Assembly (NCBI GenBank): GCA_964058845.1 | Contig: CAXKVR010000670.1 | Location: forward strand, 1-25,926 | Length of the DNA stretch: 25,926 bases | Reading direction: 5' to 3' | Source of the DNA: Carex sylvatica | Lineage: Eukaryota > Streptophyta > Magnoliopsida > Poales > Cyperaceae | In this document: piece after piece, positions 1-10,354 of the stretch | Layout of the letters: the number at the start of each line of letters is the position of its first letter | Position numbering within the stretch: the first letter of the stretch is position 1 | Translations under genes and position numbers: made by a program | Notes under the pieces: generated by a model | What the model was told of the DNA's origin: nothing | What the model saw: the letters and a program-made list of their open reading frames with translations, nothing else | Database searches by the model: none

Positions 1-220
1 ATCTGACTGCGGGTGATCCATCCGCACTGGGAGTATTTTTCTTCATTTTTCATCATTTTCTGCACTGTAAAGCCAAACAAATGCAGTAACTTGATTCTAG
101 ATGTATTATATTCACTTTATATTCAAAATACAACATATTTGGCGTTATTTTATGATGAAAACTAGATCGAATATGTATATAATTTATGTTTGTCACCTAA
201 CGAGGAGGAATTTGCAAAGT

Positions 221-571
221 ATGTTTTCGCCGAGAAATCCCGAAGAATTCTTTAGCACTGTTGATTCATCAATTAGAGAAATATGCTTGGATGGCTGGGA
301 AGACATGAACCCTCCAACTGAATGGGGACAATACTACTTATGTCAGGTGAAGGGAGATATGGTGGATATGTTCTTTTGTTTTAACTGTGGCATAGCTGTT
401 GACCCCAATTACATTGACAAAAATGCAGATCCGGTGAATGATGCTCGTCTCACTAAGTGGGAGTGTGATGCTTACATCTGCTGGGCTGAGGATAAGAAGG
501 GAGCATGTTCCTCAGCTCGTAAATCTTATCCTGAAATATATTGTATCGTCGTATTTTATGAACTCTACTAG
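221..571 (+). CDS. Unrecognised cysteine-rich protein fragment
   Basis: I do not recognise this family. The frame is open further upstream, but the first 40 codons are AT-rich and look untranslated, so I start at the ATG at 221 (116 codons). Numbered from there, the protein has a CxxC pair at residues 53-56 (CFNC) and a Cx4C pair at 82-87 (CDAYIC), with tryptophans at 26, 35, 80 and 88. Four cysteines in two pairs suggest a small zinc-binding fold; that is inference only. The last residues (after about codon 100) run into AT-rich sequence, and a GT at 519-520 could be a splice donor, so this may be one exon of a longer gene. It lies on the strand opposite the neighbouring MULE and may be a captured or decayed host gene piece. 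Confidence 0.3.
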   Translation: MFSPRNPEEFFSTVDSSIREICLDGWEDMNPPTEWGQYYLCQVKGDMVDMFFCFNCGIAVDPNYIDKNADPVNDARLTKWECDAYICWAEDKKGACSSARKSYPEIYCIVVFYELY

Positions 572-863
572 CTTGTATAATTTTATGAATATCTGAATTT
601 TATGTTGTATTATTTTATAAACTCTACGGTATTGTATTATTTTGTGTTGTATTTGGATTTTATTAATTTATATTGTAGTATTAATGTTGTATATGGATTG
701 TAGTATTTTATGTTTGTTTTGTCGTTGAACAATATGAAGAGTAGCAACCAAGGTAGATCGTCCAATCATGGCATAGCGAGAGGAGTGTCAATAAGTGGTC
801 GATGTAGGAATGAGGAAAAAACATGCCCCTGTAAAATATACTTTGTTAAAAAAGATTTTGTAG
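572..863. other. AT-rich stretch between two gene fragments
   Basis: From 572 to about 710 the sequence is low-complexity, with recurring TTTTAT and TTGTAT words. From 710 to 863 a short frame is open (codons for SNHGIARGVSISGRCR and a CPC motif), but I cannot tie it to a family. The stretch ends in TTTTGTAG, which looks like a splice acceptor for the next fragment. Confidence 0.3.
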
Positions 864-1046
864 GCAGCCTATTCGGTTTGAAATTTCAGACGATGACTTT
901 GTGGAAAACCCATATGGATATGATTTGAAAAAAAAATTAATGCAGAGCCTCCAACAACGGACGATGAGTTTATTCCGTGTACTTATATTGGTAAGGCTAG
1001 CACTTCGTTGGTTGTCACTGATCCAAAGTTGCATACTAAGGAGTAG
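864..1046 (+). pseudogene. Unrecognised coding fragment with a frameshift
   Basis: Starting just after a TTTTGTAG acceptor-like sequence, one frame reads QPIRFEISDDDFVENPYGYD and then meets a run of nine A. Beyond that run the sensible frame shifts and reads NAEPPTTDDEFIPCTYIGKA up to a TAG stop at 1044-1046. Both parts are acidic and protein-like, and they join only if a base is gained or lost in the A run. This is probably the C-terminal exon of a gene, possibly the same one as the Cys-rich fragment at 221-571. The family is not recognised. Confidence 0.25.
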
Positions 1047-1343
1047 GATTACTTGTGTACACATTAGGGTTTTAATTTCATCAATTTAGTATTTATGTTG
1101 TAAGCTGAATCTTAATCTATTTTTGAAGATTATTTATGTAATTTTGGTGTATTAAAAATCTCCGAATTAATTGTTGAATATGCTAGGAAAAAGTATAGTT
1201 TTAAAATAGTCTAAAATAGTTCAAAACATACAAATAAAGTTCAACAATACAATTAAAATTCATAACTTAGTTCAAACCAAACAAATAATTTCACAAAAAT
1301 TGCAAAAAAATTAGTTTTGGATTAATGATCTAAATTAGTAAGT

Positions 1344-4316
1344 TTATCCGTGACGACGTCCGAATAAACTCAATCGACGAGTTCTGGCTCTGCTTCCAAA
1401 TGTAGGTGCGGCACTACTAGATGCTTGGCTCGCATGAGTGGGTTGTCTTCTACTAGTTGCTTCAGCAATAATTTTAGCATTTTCTCTTTCATTGACTTCA
1501 TTTATGGCATCTGAACATAACAACGCAATTCAGTTATTAATATATTAAAATCAAAAGTTTCATTGGCTTTGTACAATGCTACATACCTGCTTTATGCTTG
1601 TCAGAAGTTGAACAGCGAGCCTCATATTCCACTCACCTACCAGCCATCTGGTCCATGGTCATTACAACACACTTGTGTTTTCTCCTCGCTAACCTTATCC
1701 ATCCGCTTGAAGGGGGTATTATATCCCCAACATAAACAGGCCACGCATGCTGGTTGTGATAAGAATGGAAAGAATCACCCCAATTACTCGTAAGGTGATC
1801 GGTAAGATACATGTCGGTGATATAATCATCATCGCAGAAGTTTCTCACTCGGCACACTGCCATCACGTGAGAACAAGGCATGTGAGTTAGTTGAATACCT
1901 TGGCATGTACATGTTACCGTATTGTTAGCTCTCAATGTACTTGAAAATCCTTTTCACAAACTGCATAGTGCTATCTAGTCTACGGCTGGTAAGAACGAAT
2001 TCATTTGAATTTTGCACTTCGAATTATGTACCTGAATTACCTATCGCGTGCACCTTTCTCCCTGTGTTTTCTTAGTTTCTCCTCCACCCTTGATGAAAAT
2101 GTATGATTCCTCATCCGTAATTCTTCAGTATTAGCACGACGTTCCTGAAATCATGCATTTAACTTGTAGAATGTGTCTTCTACAATTGTAACCACAGGTA
2201 ACATCTGGCTCTACTTGAAGACTGTATTCAATGACTCGGACCCGTTAGTGGTCAAAATTCCCCAACAATAACCTCCATCACGGGCTTGAAATATTTTTTT
2301 CGTATGTTGGTAGCTCTTTGGGATTGTTTTTGCCCATCTTCATTAAGTAGACATTTACCTTTGGCATGTACTACAGAAAAGTAAGGAAAGACAATAATAT
2401 AAGTAAACACTTGAAATAAAAAATCATCATTTTAAATGTAAACACTTGAAATGTACATACCTTTGCATGATCTCTAAACATTTCTTCCACCCTTCTCGGC
2501 TTCTTTTTGCAATATAGTCTAAATGTGTCAGAAACCTATGTATCATTTCCGGTTGCCTTGCTAAGGTTCTCTGCAACGTGTTGCATACACAACATGTGCA
2601 CACAGTCGCCAGTTCTTGTTAACCAACCGTAATCTGTATAATCAAAAATATATTTGATTCATTTGTGCAAAACTGATATTGACACAAAAAAATCTCTCCC
2701 CTACCACTCATTTTCGTAAAAAACTCATGAAGAATTTCCAATTCTCACAATCATATTTCTCAACAATTGTAAAGGCCAAAGGCAACAACTGATTTTCAGA
2801 ATCATATGCACATGCTATTAATAGCCTCCCATCATAACGGCCAAACATGAAGCATGCATCAATATTAATAACTAGTCTGATGTATGGCACAGCTTGAATA
2901 CAAGCACCAAAATCCCATGCTATGCCCTTGAATTGTTGAACTCCCTTCATTAGTACTCTGTTCTCGTCATATATGTTGACATGCCACTGCTCATATACAG
3001 TGCCGAGATTTGTACTTGCTATAACCTAGAGCAATGTTGCAAGTCGTATGAACCCTTCCAACTACCGAATATTCTGTAAACCGCAAGTTCACGATCTCTC
3101 CACAACCTGTTTGTATTTTGAGTTGCATGTTGGTATTTTATTTTGACACTTCTAGCCACCTCCTTAATTGTCATCGATAGGTCATTCTTAATTACATCAG
3201 TAGTTAGTGATGCCGTCAGCTGTTCATGGTCCATCCTTGTGGATGCAGATTTGCATGTATGAGGTGGTTCACACTTCTTAATCATCCATGCTTCCCCCTG
3301 ATCAACAGGAGTTGCAAAAAGGCGGAACTCGCAACGCATGGCGTTTTTACATATCACAACCAATCTTGTTCAATTCCTTTTTATGTATTTTATATTTCCA
3401 ATTACCGTTAACATGAGTCTTATGGATTTTCTTCACAAGTTTCTTTATGTTGGTATAAAGTTGTCTTGGGGGCAAGTTCCAGATTGTATATAACACTCTT
3501 ACCAAAGAAACTAATATTTGTTTGTTAAAAAGTTGTGGTATCGTTGAATGTGGCGACCGGATGCATATTCTCCCGATATTGAAAATCTGTCTTCCCTGGG
3601 AACATAGAGTATATCTGCATCACCATTTGATAGGTGATCAGAATTCCAAGCCCCTTCAAAATCATCCCCCATGTCCATTTTCTTTTCTGGTATAGCATCA
3701 ATCCCATTAGCATCAATCTCAGTATCATTCCGATTAACGGGTAACAATAACGGTACTAACTCTATAATAGATGCAAATCTAGGGATTACGGGTTCATGTT
3801 GGGGTGGTGGTGCTGGTACCTCTTTGGTAAAATCAGGGATATAATGATCGATATAATCAGGTACATAATTGTCATAAATAGGTGGTACATACGGTGGTAC
3901 ATAACCGGAGTTGTGGTACCTCGGGTTGTCATAACCGGAGTTGTGGTACTCCAAATTGTCATAACTTGAATTTACCCTAGAAGGTCCAACCTCGGGCTGA
4001 CGCGAAACCCTCCTGTAATATAAGTCCATTATCAGGATATTCCTTCACTCAAATTGATTATACACACTTCTCCACAACCCGTTATTTGTTATAGGATACC
4101 TCATAAAGAACCGCAATCCCTTTGTGTGTCAATCTGTGTAACTAATTCTATGTCATACTGGTTGGGGTTTACACCAATTTTTTCATATACCAGTTGCTTA
4201 ATTTCCAGAAATGTGGTACTTTCATTAACCTTGAAGTTATAGGCAGCATCTTTGGTGTATCGTGCGCCCTCCACACCCCAAGTTAGCTTGCCGCTCATAT
4301 ACAGTGCAATTAACAT
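1344..4316 (-). pseudogene. Decayed Mutator-like (MULE) transposase
   Basis: Read on the minus strand this is a plant MuDR/MULE transposase, a nuclear enzyme that cuts and pastes Mutator elements. Blocks in order: an N-terminal plant MuDR region (4316-4101, then frameshifted through 4100-4030, with a Tyr/Pro-rich part at 4029-3511); a DNA-binding domain (3370-3019: CK....C.FRLFA, then HTC and DHEQL); the start of the DDE domain (2995-2708), with the first Asp in NIDACFMFGRYDG and PLAFTIVE downstream; an HMLCMQHVAENL block (about 2605); WGILTTNGSESLN (about 2255); a SWIM zinc finger CTCQ...MPCSH (about 1895); and an Arg-rich tail ending in TAA at 1344. A clean 76-bp GT-AG intron lies at 1511-1586. 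Damage includes stops at about 2215, 2155, 2040 and 2545, frameshifts near 4110 and 3360, and a TGA after MAGR at 1633 where CGA would fit. It cannot make an active enzyme. Its terminal repeats were not found. Confidence 0.9.
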
Positions 4317-4564
4317 TTTGTCCTTAACAAACTACATTATTAGCCAATAAAATAAATTATTAGTAATTAAAAAATATTAAAAAAATAAAAAAAACATTTA
4401 AAAAGAAATTAAAAAAAATTACATGTAGTCGCCAAAAAAATCGCCTATCTTCTTCTCTTTCTCTTTATCTTTCTCTTTGCTCTGAAGTTGGAATGAATTT
4501 TGAGTGTACATAAGAGAAAAATTGAATATATAGTAGGTTTTATGCCAACCCGCCCAACTAGGGG

Positions 4565-4648
4565 GGCGGTTTGGTATTGATACCTGACCGCTCCACTGGA
4601 GAGCGGTTTGGTGTTGAGAGCTAGCTGCCCCCAATTTGAGCGGTCAGG
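4565..4648. repeat. GC-rich cluster of inverted and direct repeats
   Basis: CCTGACCGCTC at 4583-4593 is matched by its exact inverse GAGCGGTCAGG at 4638-4648. Between and beside them, GCGGTTTGGTRTTGA occurs twice in direct orientation (about 4565 and 4603), and CCGCTC/GAGCGG forms a second small stem. The cluster stands out in AT-rich DNA just upstream of the MULE N-terminus and could mark the element's end, although I found no matching copy on the other side. Confidence 0.6.
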
Positions 4649-4757
4649 ATATTAAAAAAAAAAAAAAAGGACATATTTAATATTTTCTTTTTTTTAGAGT
4701 ATTAATAAAAATCTCGGAACTAAACTAAACATCACTCCCAAAGTCAATTCTGATAAA

Positions 4758-4837
4758 GGTAATGATCTCAATGGGATCGTTCGGCAACAAAGGATTAAGA
4801 GTGAAGGAAGCTAAACGACCCCATTGAGATCATTACC
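4758..4837. repeat. 24-bp inverted repeat spanning a MITE end and its flank
   Basis: The 24 bases at 4758-4781 are repeated in inverse at 4814-4837 with one mismatch, around a 32-base loop. The repeat contains both the left tip of the element starting at 4773 and about 15 bases of DNA outside it. The flank has therefore been copied in inverse together with the tip. Confidence 0.8.
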
Positions 4838-5065
4838 GATGTTTAGTTGTCTTAATCTGTGAGTAAAGACTAAGGAAGCTAAAGGAAGGGGTATGGGTGC
4901 CTTAAAGTCCGGGCAGAAGATTAAGATCCGGACAAAACGAAGCTAAAGGAGATGCTTTTAATCCGCGCTAGAGAACCAGTATTTAATAGAATTAAACGAC
5001 TAAGGAAGCTAAAAAAAGCGGATTAAGTCTTAAGGAGGTTTAATTCTTTGTTGTCAAACAGCCCC
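4773..5065. mobile_element. MITE-like element with imperfect terminal inverted repeats
   Basis: The left end (GGGATCGTTCGGCAACAAAG, then GATTAA) resembles the inverse of the right end (CTTTGTTGTCAAACAGCCCC, preceded by TTAATT), a terminal inverted repeat of about 25 bp with several mismatches. AAT flanks both ends (4770-4772 and 5066-5068), a weak candidate target duplication. Inside, AAGGAAGCTAAA or a close variant recurs four times (4804, 4872, about 4938 and 5002). The superfamily is uncertain; there is no coding capacity. Confidence 0.5.
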
Positions 5066-5364
5066 AATGTTTTGGGAATAGTTATGTCATTTTCATTTCT
5101 GGGTTAGTTCAGTAAACTAGTCTTCTTCTTTTATTTTTCTTTTTCTTTTTTTACAAAAGTAGTTAGTAAAATAGTCAAATTGTGTGTAGTTATAATATGA
5201 ATTAAACAATAATTCCATATTTAGTGAGACCATATCATTATTTAAAAATGGAAGTTTGATCACATATATTCTAAATTACAATCCTAGTTAGCAGTGGCGA
5301 CCACACATGTAGTTGTTTTTAAGAATTCACACCGATTAATTTTACACTTCTTTATATTTTCTTA

Positions 5365-6071
5365 CACCTTGTTTAGATGGAGGGTAAAGGGATGGAGGGA
5401 GTGGAATGAACAAAAACTTTCCGTTGAATCGTGTTTGGTTGATAAAATTATATCGAAGGTGAAGAGTACAGGATGTGAAAGGTTTAACCTTGTATCATTA
5501 TAATCAATAGAATCGATTTTCTTTTCAAACTGAGGTGTAACGGATGGAAAAAAAAATTTGTTACAAATATTTTTAGAAAAAATGGCACAAACGTCCAATT
5601 CTATTTCTGACATATATAATTCTCATACAAAAATTTTTCTTCAAAACCTACAACAGTCACTGAATTTCTCATTATCCTCCTAAATTTTAATCAACCAAAC
5701 AAGAAACAAGACGGAAAAAAAAAGTTAAATTTATTCTCTCATTAATTATCTAAACACAAAGGGTACGTTTGGATGAAACAAGGAATAGAACAAGAATAGA
5801 GTTAATCTCAAGTTTGAGAATAGTAGTTAATTTAACTTTTGGTTGAGTTAGTAGAATAGTAAGCTAATCCACATAAGACAAACAAAAATAGTAGATTAGT
5901 GTTATTCTTGCTTCATCCAAACATCGAATAGCTTAAAAAAATAGTGTTATTCTTGCTCCATCCAAACGCACCCAAAGAGATTAAATATGTTAATCTTCCT
6001 TTCTATTACATTCTCTTCCCTTCTATTCTTTACTTCCCATTCCTTCCTCTATTCTCCATCCAAACATGGTG
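5365..6071. mobile_element. Harbinger-like non-autonomous element, TTA target duplication
   Basis: The left tip CACCTTGTTTAGATGGAG (5365-5382) and the inverse of the right tip (6054-6071, CACCATGTTTGGATGGAG) agree at 16 of 18 positions. Both continue into purine-rich sequence of the type GGAAGGRATGG. TTA flanks each end directly (5362-5364 and 6072-6074), the 3-bp duplication typical of the PIF/Harbinger superfamily. A second foldback element lies inside. There is no coding capacity. Because a TTA match alone is weak, the class assignment is tentative. Confidence 0.55.
5761..5973. mobile_element. Nested foldback element (213 bp)
   Basis: GGGTACGTTTGGATG (5761-5775) is the inverse of CATCCAAACGCACCC (5959-5973) with one mismatch. 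Beyond it, GAATAGAACAAGAATAG pairs loosely with TATTCTTG near the right end. The right end is duplicated in tandem: a 26-base block at 5897-5922 recurs at 5942-5967 with one difference. AAA flanks both sides; no longer target duplication is visible. It sits wholly inside the 5365-6071 element, so it is the younger of the two. Confidence 0.6.
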
Positions 6072-6658
6072 TTATTATCCTTTTATTGATCTAAGTTGGT
6101 CGAAAAAATGAGACAATTTGGAAGTACTGATTATGATAATTTTTATGTATCTTAAAATATAGTACAAAATTCTAAAAAAAATATAAAATTTGATTTTCAA
6201 ATACAAGTGAATTTTCATATGAAAATCATATTGAACAATTGAGATCTACTATTTTAGACTGTCAAAATGAAGATGCACATTCCTAAAGATCAATCGCATA
6301 ATATATATGCATAATTCTGAAAAGCAAAAGGAAATTTGTCTGGTACAAGTAGAATACGGGAGCAATCACCAAATGTCACATCCAAGGATTAAATATATTG
6401 CATCCTGATATCAGAGATATTATTAATAAAACAGAAATTCTAACTGTAATCTATCTAAAACTTGCCTTTTGGAATGGGTTAAATGTTGAACACATTTAAA
6501 ATGGTTTATCAATACAATCCAGCAACAAATTGCAGTACTAACTTTCAGACACACACTCTAACTTAGAAATAGGGAACAAAATTGCAGATCATAATCCTCA
6601 ACCTAAGATATCATAAGAAATCGTACAGTAGGCAATTTAATTTTCTTGTTGATATCAA
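6072..6658. other. Intergenic DNA and MRT4 3' flank
   Basis: AT-rich, with no open frame or repeat of note. The part nearest 6658 should contain the 3' untranslated region of the minus-strand MRT4 gene. I saw no clear AATAAA signal on that strand. Confidence 0.4.
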
Positions 6659-8721
6659 TCAAGAGGATTCAATATCAGATAGATCCAAACCCTCCCTGTA
6701 AACTTCAAATTCATCCTCTGAGCATCTGCACAATAGGTTCAACTTAAATGTTGCCAATTTTATCCCTAGTAGTCTCTGCCAAAAAAAATAAAAATAAAAC
6801 AGTGATATCAACAAAAAAAATATATATATATATATCAAATTCAGAACAAGTTCTATAAAAGATGGGCAAATTGTGCGCCACAAGAAAAACCACATCACCC
6901 TTACATAACAGTATATATCACCTACAAGCTCCTGTAAAACAGTACCCTCCTCACTGTAAAAATATTTTTTATTGGATGAAATATGTGCATGCAACACCTT
7001 GGCCATTACTATGGATATTTAAATGGAAGAACAAAAAACAACAACAACAAATAATAAAATTGAATAAAAATAGGTCCATACCAAAGCACGAGCAGCTTCG
7101 GGAGACAGGGGTTCCCCTTCTTCACACACAAGATGATCAGATATTAATTCTATATCCCCTGTATTTCAATAAAATGAAACATATATATTAAACATCTATA
7201 TAGAATGAAATATTACAACAGATCTAGCAAAGGGCAATTTGATTTTTTTTTTACCTTTATTCAATCGAACAGGCAACCCCTGTTTACGCAGAAATGGTTC
7301 CATTTCATGCGAGAATTGATCCAAAGGCCCAGCTTTAAGCTCTATCTGTTAATCAAATAAAAAATATCATTATTACTTTTAATGGTAATTAATCAAGAAC
7401 TCGATAACAAAAAAAAAAAAAAAATCTAGTAGCAACCTTTTCTGTAGCAATAGTGCCAGTTCTCGCAAAGTCTTGCTCCTCAAATTCTCTGAATATTCTG
7501 AAATGTTGGAAAAAATTTACGTGAGAATTGTTTTCTAACAAATATCCACCTTACAGAAGAAAAAAAATTAAATCAGAGAGCATTTACCTTTCAACATCCT
7601 CTTTCGGTAGGTTAGTCAAAAAGAGACCTGAATCACCACGAAGTAACTGTAATTTTCATAAAAACAAAATAAAATATATTAAAAACAGAAATATTACTGT
7701 TTTCACTGTACATCCACTATAAAAATAATATGGGTGTGAAAACTAACCTTAGAGAGCTTATGTATACGCGGTCTAGCTTCATCAGCCGGGGACCGACCAA
7801 GTGCTACTTTCATTACTTTATTTGATCCGAGAAAAAACCTTCAATTTAACATTAGAAATTTAACTTTTAGCTCAAGCAAATAATAAGTAATAGAAATCTT
7901 CCTATCAATGCAAACAAAACAGTACACCATTAAACTATAGCATTCCAAATAAATCATTTAGAAAATTAAAAAACAAAGCAGGTTTATGAGGTGTACCTGC
8001 TGCTGGATTTGAGCTGTTCTTTAAATTTCTTGAAGTTCTGGTTTCTCATGTTTTCATAAGTGAAAACATAAGCGGTTTTATACTGCTCAAGCCCTTCTTT
8101 TATGGCATTTACCAATGACTCCTTAGCCACCCTTCCCTTCTTTTTTGTTTTTGACAATGTCACTGTATGTTTCAATAGGCAATTTGAACATAAATAAATA
8201 AGGCTAAAGATCTTTAGATAAAATCACAATAAGCAAATATTTTGGTTTTCAGGTTATATATCCTTAAATTGTAATGAGAGCACCATGATTATGAAGTACT
8301 ATAAAAAAAAAAACTAATACCCGCAAATTCTATTTCCCATTAATTTGAAACAAGGTGTATGAAAATCAATTAATTCCTATAATCCACATCACAGGTAGCA
8401 ATAAAAGTACTATAATTAGAAAATAATAAACAATTACTGGTCAACTAGGGGGCAATTTTTAATGAATCTATCAAGAGACACACTATCAAGTTTTCAAACA
8501 AGAAATCAACCATGTACTTCAGTTTTGCCAATTACTTAAAAAAAATATGAAATAAAAGAAATAAACAAGGGATTTCTACAACTGAGCTTGATGAAAACGG
8601 ATCGAAGTAAGTGGAAACCTTCGAAAATATTCAAATCTATACTAAAATCGAAACAAAAAGATCATTTAAAAAAATAATGAGAATTCAAACTACCTTCTCG
8701 ATTGCGCTTTGATAGAGGCAT
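6659..8721 (-). CDS. MRT4: Ribosome assembly factor MRT4 (mRNA turnover protein 4 homologue), eight exons
   Basis: MRT4 is a nuclear/nucleolar paralogue of ribosomal protein P0 (uL10). It holds the P-stalk rRNA site on pre-60S particles until P0 replaces it. Minus-strand coding exons: 8721-8694, 8162-7997, 7838-7748, 7646-7588, 7497-7437, 7345-7255, 7158-7082 and 6775-6659, which add up to 690 nt (229 aa plus TGA). Every junction is GT-AG and keeps the frame. The start MPLSKRNRE and the following VTLSKTKKKGR are the family's signature. FTYENMRNQNFK, FFLGSNKVMKVALGR and KLLRGDSGLFLTNLP mark the L10-like domain (about residues 20-115), and DFARTGTIATE, PFLRKQGLPVRLNKGD and ATFKLNLLCR mark the C-terminal part. 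Length and motifs are normal, and no stop or shift is present. Intron 1 (531 bp) is the longest. This is the only intact gene in the window. Confidence 0.96.
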
Positions 8722-8725
8722 TTTC

Positions 8726-8905
8726 TCTCCTCCCGCTCAACAAGTTTCACGTCCTTATTTCGCCCCCTCTCTCTCTCTCGCTTCCCTCTCTTTTATGAGA
8801 TTTCTAGGGTTTCCCCCGAAGTAACTAGGGTTTTGGGTTTTATTTCCGGCCTAAAAAGCCTGGATCTGAGTTTCCTGGGTTTATAAGCCCAATTAATTGG
8901 GCCAG
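8726..8905 (-). promoter_or_regulatory. MRT4 promoter and 5' leader: two telo-box-like motifs and a palindromic site II pair
   Basis: Read towards the gene, AAACCCTAG occurs at 8833-8825 and 8812-8804. These are telo-box-like motifs. Further out, GGCCCAATTAATTGGGCT (8903-8886) is a near-palindrome carrying the TGGGCY site II motif in both orientations. A TATAAA lies at about 8885-8880. The leader just before the ATG is GA-rich on the coding strand. In plants, telo-boxes with site II (TCP-bound) motifs are typical of ribosomal-protein and ribosome-biogenesis genes, which fits MRT4. Confidence 0.7.
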
Positions 8906-9011
8906 CCAGAAAGGTCTATATTTTATGGGAAACCCCTCCAAACAAAAGAATTTAAAAATTGTTAATGAGAAATCCAGGGGAATCTGGGCTAATTCCGCCC
9001 GAAGTGAACAC

Positions 9012-9193
9012 GAATTCGTATCCTCTGAGATATCTCAAACTTTGTGTGACGTCATGGAAAATTCCAACGGTTTAAATACGTTCTGCACGAATCTCAAAGA
9101 AAACATAATAATACTGACCTCCACATCACTCCCGAATAGGCACCGGACACGTCGGTCACGCAAAAGTTGAGATATCTCAGAGGATACGAACTC
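9012..9193. mobile_element. Mutator-type MITE, 182 bp, perfect 9-bp target duplication
   Basis: The ends are 27-bp inverted repeats (9012-9038 and 9167-9193) that differ at one base and share TTCGTATCCTCTGAG with GATATCTCAA. A weaker match continues inward to TGACGTC. AGTGAACAC lies directly outside each end (9003-9011 and 9194-9202). A 9-bp duplication is the hallmark of the Mutator superfamily. The element has no coding capacity and lies about 290 bp upstream of the MRT4 start codon, so it may affect that promoter. Confidence 0.85.
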
Positions 9194-9202
9194 AGTGAAC
9201 AC

Positions 9203-9940
9203 ACGGAGCTATTTTAGTATTCGTACAGATTTTATTTGGACGATCTGGATCCAAACAGAAATATTCTATTACGTGATATGAATTCCTCGTCTAATGCATC
9301 CAAACAAAACCTTTTTTTTTTGTGTTTCTTAATAAAAAAATGTAGAAATAATTTTGACATAAATATATATATACCTTCCTTAATTTCCCTACATTTTTAA
9401 TTCCATGTAGTGAAACATAATGTGAAAAAAGAGAGACATTTTGGAGTATTTCTTTTCTCTATATTAAAATGATTGTATGAGATAGATACCTAATTTTTAC
9501 AGCGTCATAAAAGATATTTTTATATTTTGAAATATATTTTATAGCGGCATAAAAGATATTTTATATTTTGAAATTATATATAAGATATTTGAACCTTCCG
9601 CTGGTAAATAAAATTTACATATAAAAATATTGAAGAATGTAAAATCTTACTATTCTTTTTAATTTCATTATTATTTTAGTTTTTTTAAATATTACCCTAA
9701 ATAGGGAAAAATATTAATATTTACATTCAAATATAATCATTTACTTTGTCAATTTCTCTGAGATTTGTTATCAATATTTCATTTTTCATTTGGTTTAATC
9801 GGCTGTTTGATTGTTTATGATCGGTTTGAATTTTAAGGACAATATTTTCTTGAATGAGAAGAAATGTATAAATCATGCAAAAATAAACCATTTAATTTTT
9901 TTTTTGAGCCATTTACAATTTTTGAAATGTAGAGGCCGGT
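9203..9940. other. AT-rich DNA with a 42-bp tandem duplication
   Basis: There is no gene. A block containing CATAAAAGATATTTT is repeated with a 42-base period (9501-9542 and 9543-9584) with a few differences. The right part leads into the Copia remnant at 9941 and may be older Copia sequence too decayed to read. Confidence 0.5.
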
Positions 9941-10250
9941 AGTTGTTGCACACAAATTCTTTGGATGATTCAAAGTCTAAATGATTATGAAATTTGCTTC
10001 CGCAACGTACCAATAATGTGTGACAATACTAGTGCCATAATGATATCCAAAAATTCGGTTCTCCATTCTAGAACCAAACACATAGAAATAAGGCATCATT
10101 TTATTATGGATCATATTGAGAAAAGGTGAAATATAACTTATACATATTGACACCAAAAATCAAATTGCCGATATATTTATAAAACCCTTGAATACTTAAC
10201 AACACAATGAATTAAGGTTCAAATTAGACATGCTAGAACTTAGAGAATAA
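9941..10250 (+). pseudogene. Copia retrotransposon RNase H C-terminal fragment
   Basis: The frame reads SCCTQILWMIQSLNDYEI, then PIMCDNTSAIMISKNSV, then LHSRTKHIEIRHHFIMDHIE. This is the conserved C-terminal end of Ty1/Copia polyprotein, where CDN.SAI and RTKHIEIRHHF are diagnostic. After IEK the frame shifts and continues as QIADIFIKPL, then shifts again to FKLDMLELRE with a TAA at 10248-10250. Everything upstream (integrase and reverse transcriptase) is missing. What follows should be the 3' LTR of the same element, and the AACGTT-rich sequence beginning at about 10355 fits its U3 region. Confidence 0.87.
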
Positions 10251-10354
10251 GGCACATTAAATCCTTACTTCAAAAGAATTCATAGCAATCAAAATAGTTC
10301 ATCTTAAGACTTGTCTGCCAAAGCAAAACTTTGGTAAAGTTTATAAAATGTTAT

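Noticed and set aside
5770..5973. hAT-type classification of the nested foldback
   Set aside because: No 8-bp duplication is visible at its edges, only AAA on both sides, so no superfamily is assigned.
8925..9170. 81-codon plus-strand frame upstream of MRT4
   Set aside because: It crosses the left end and loop of the 9012-9193 MITE; the frame is a by-product of that sequence and shows no domain.
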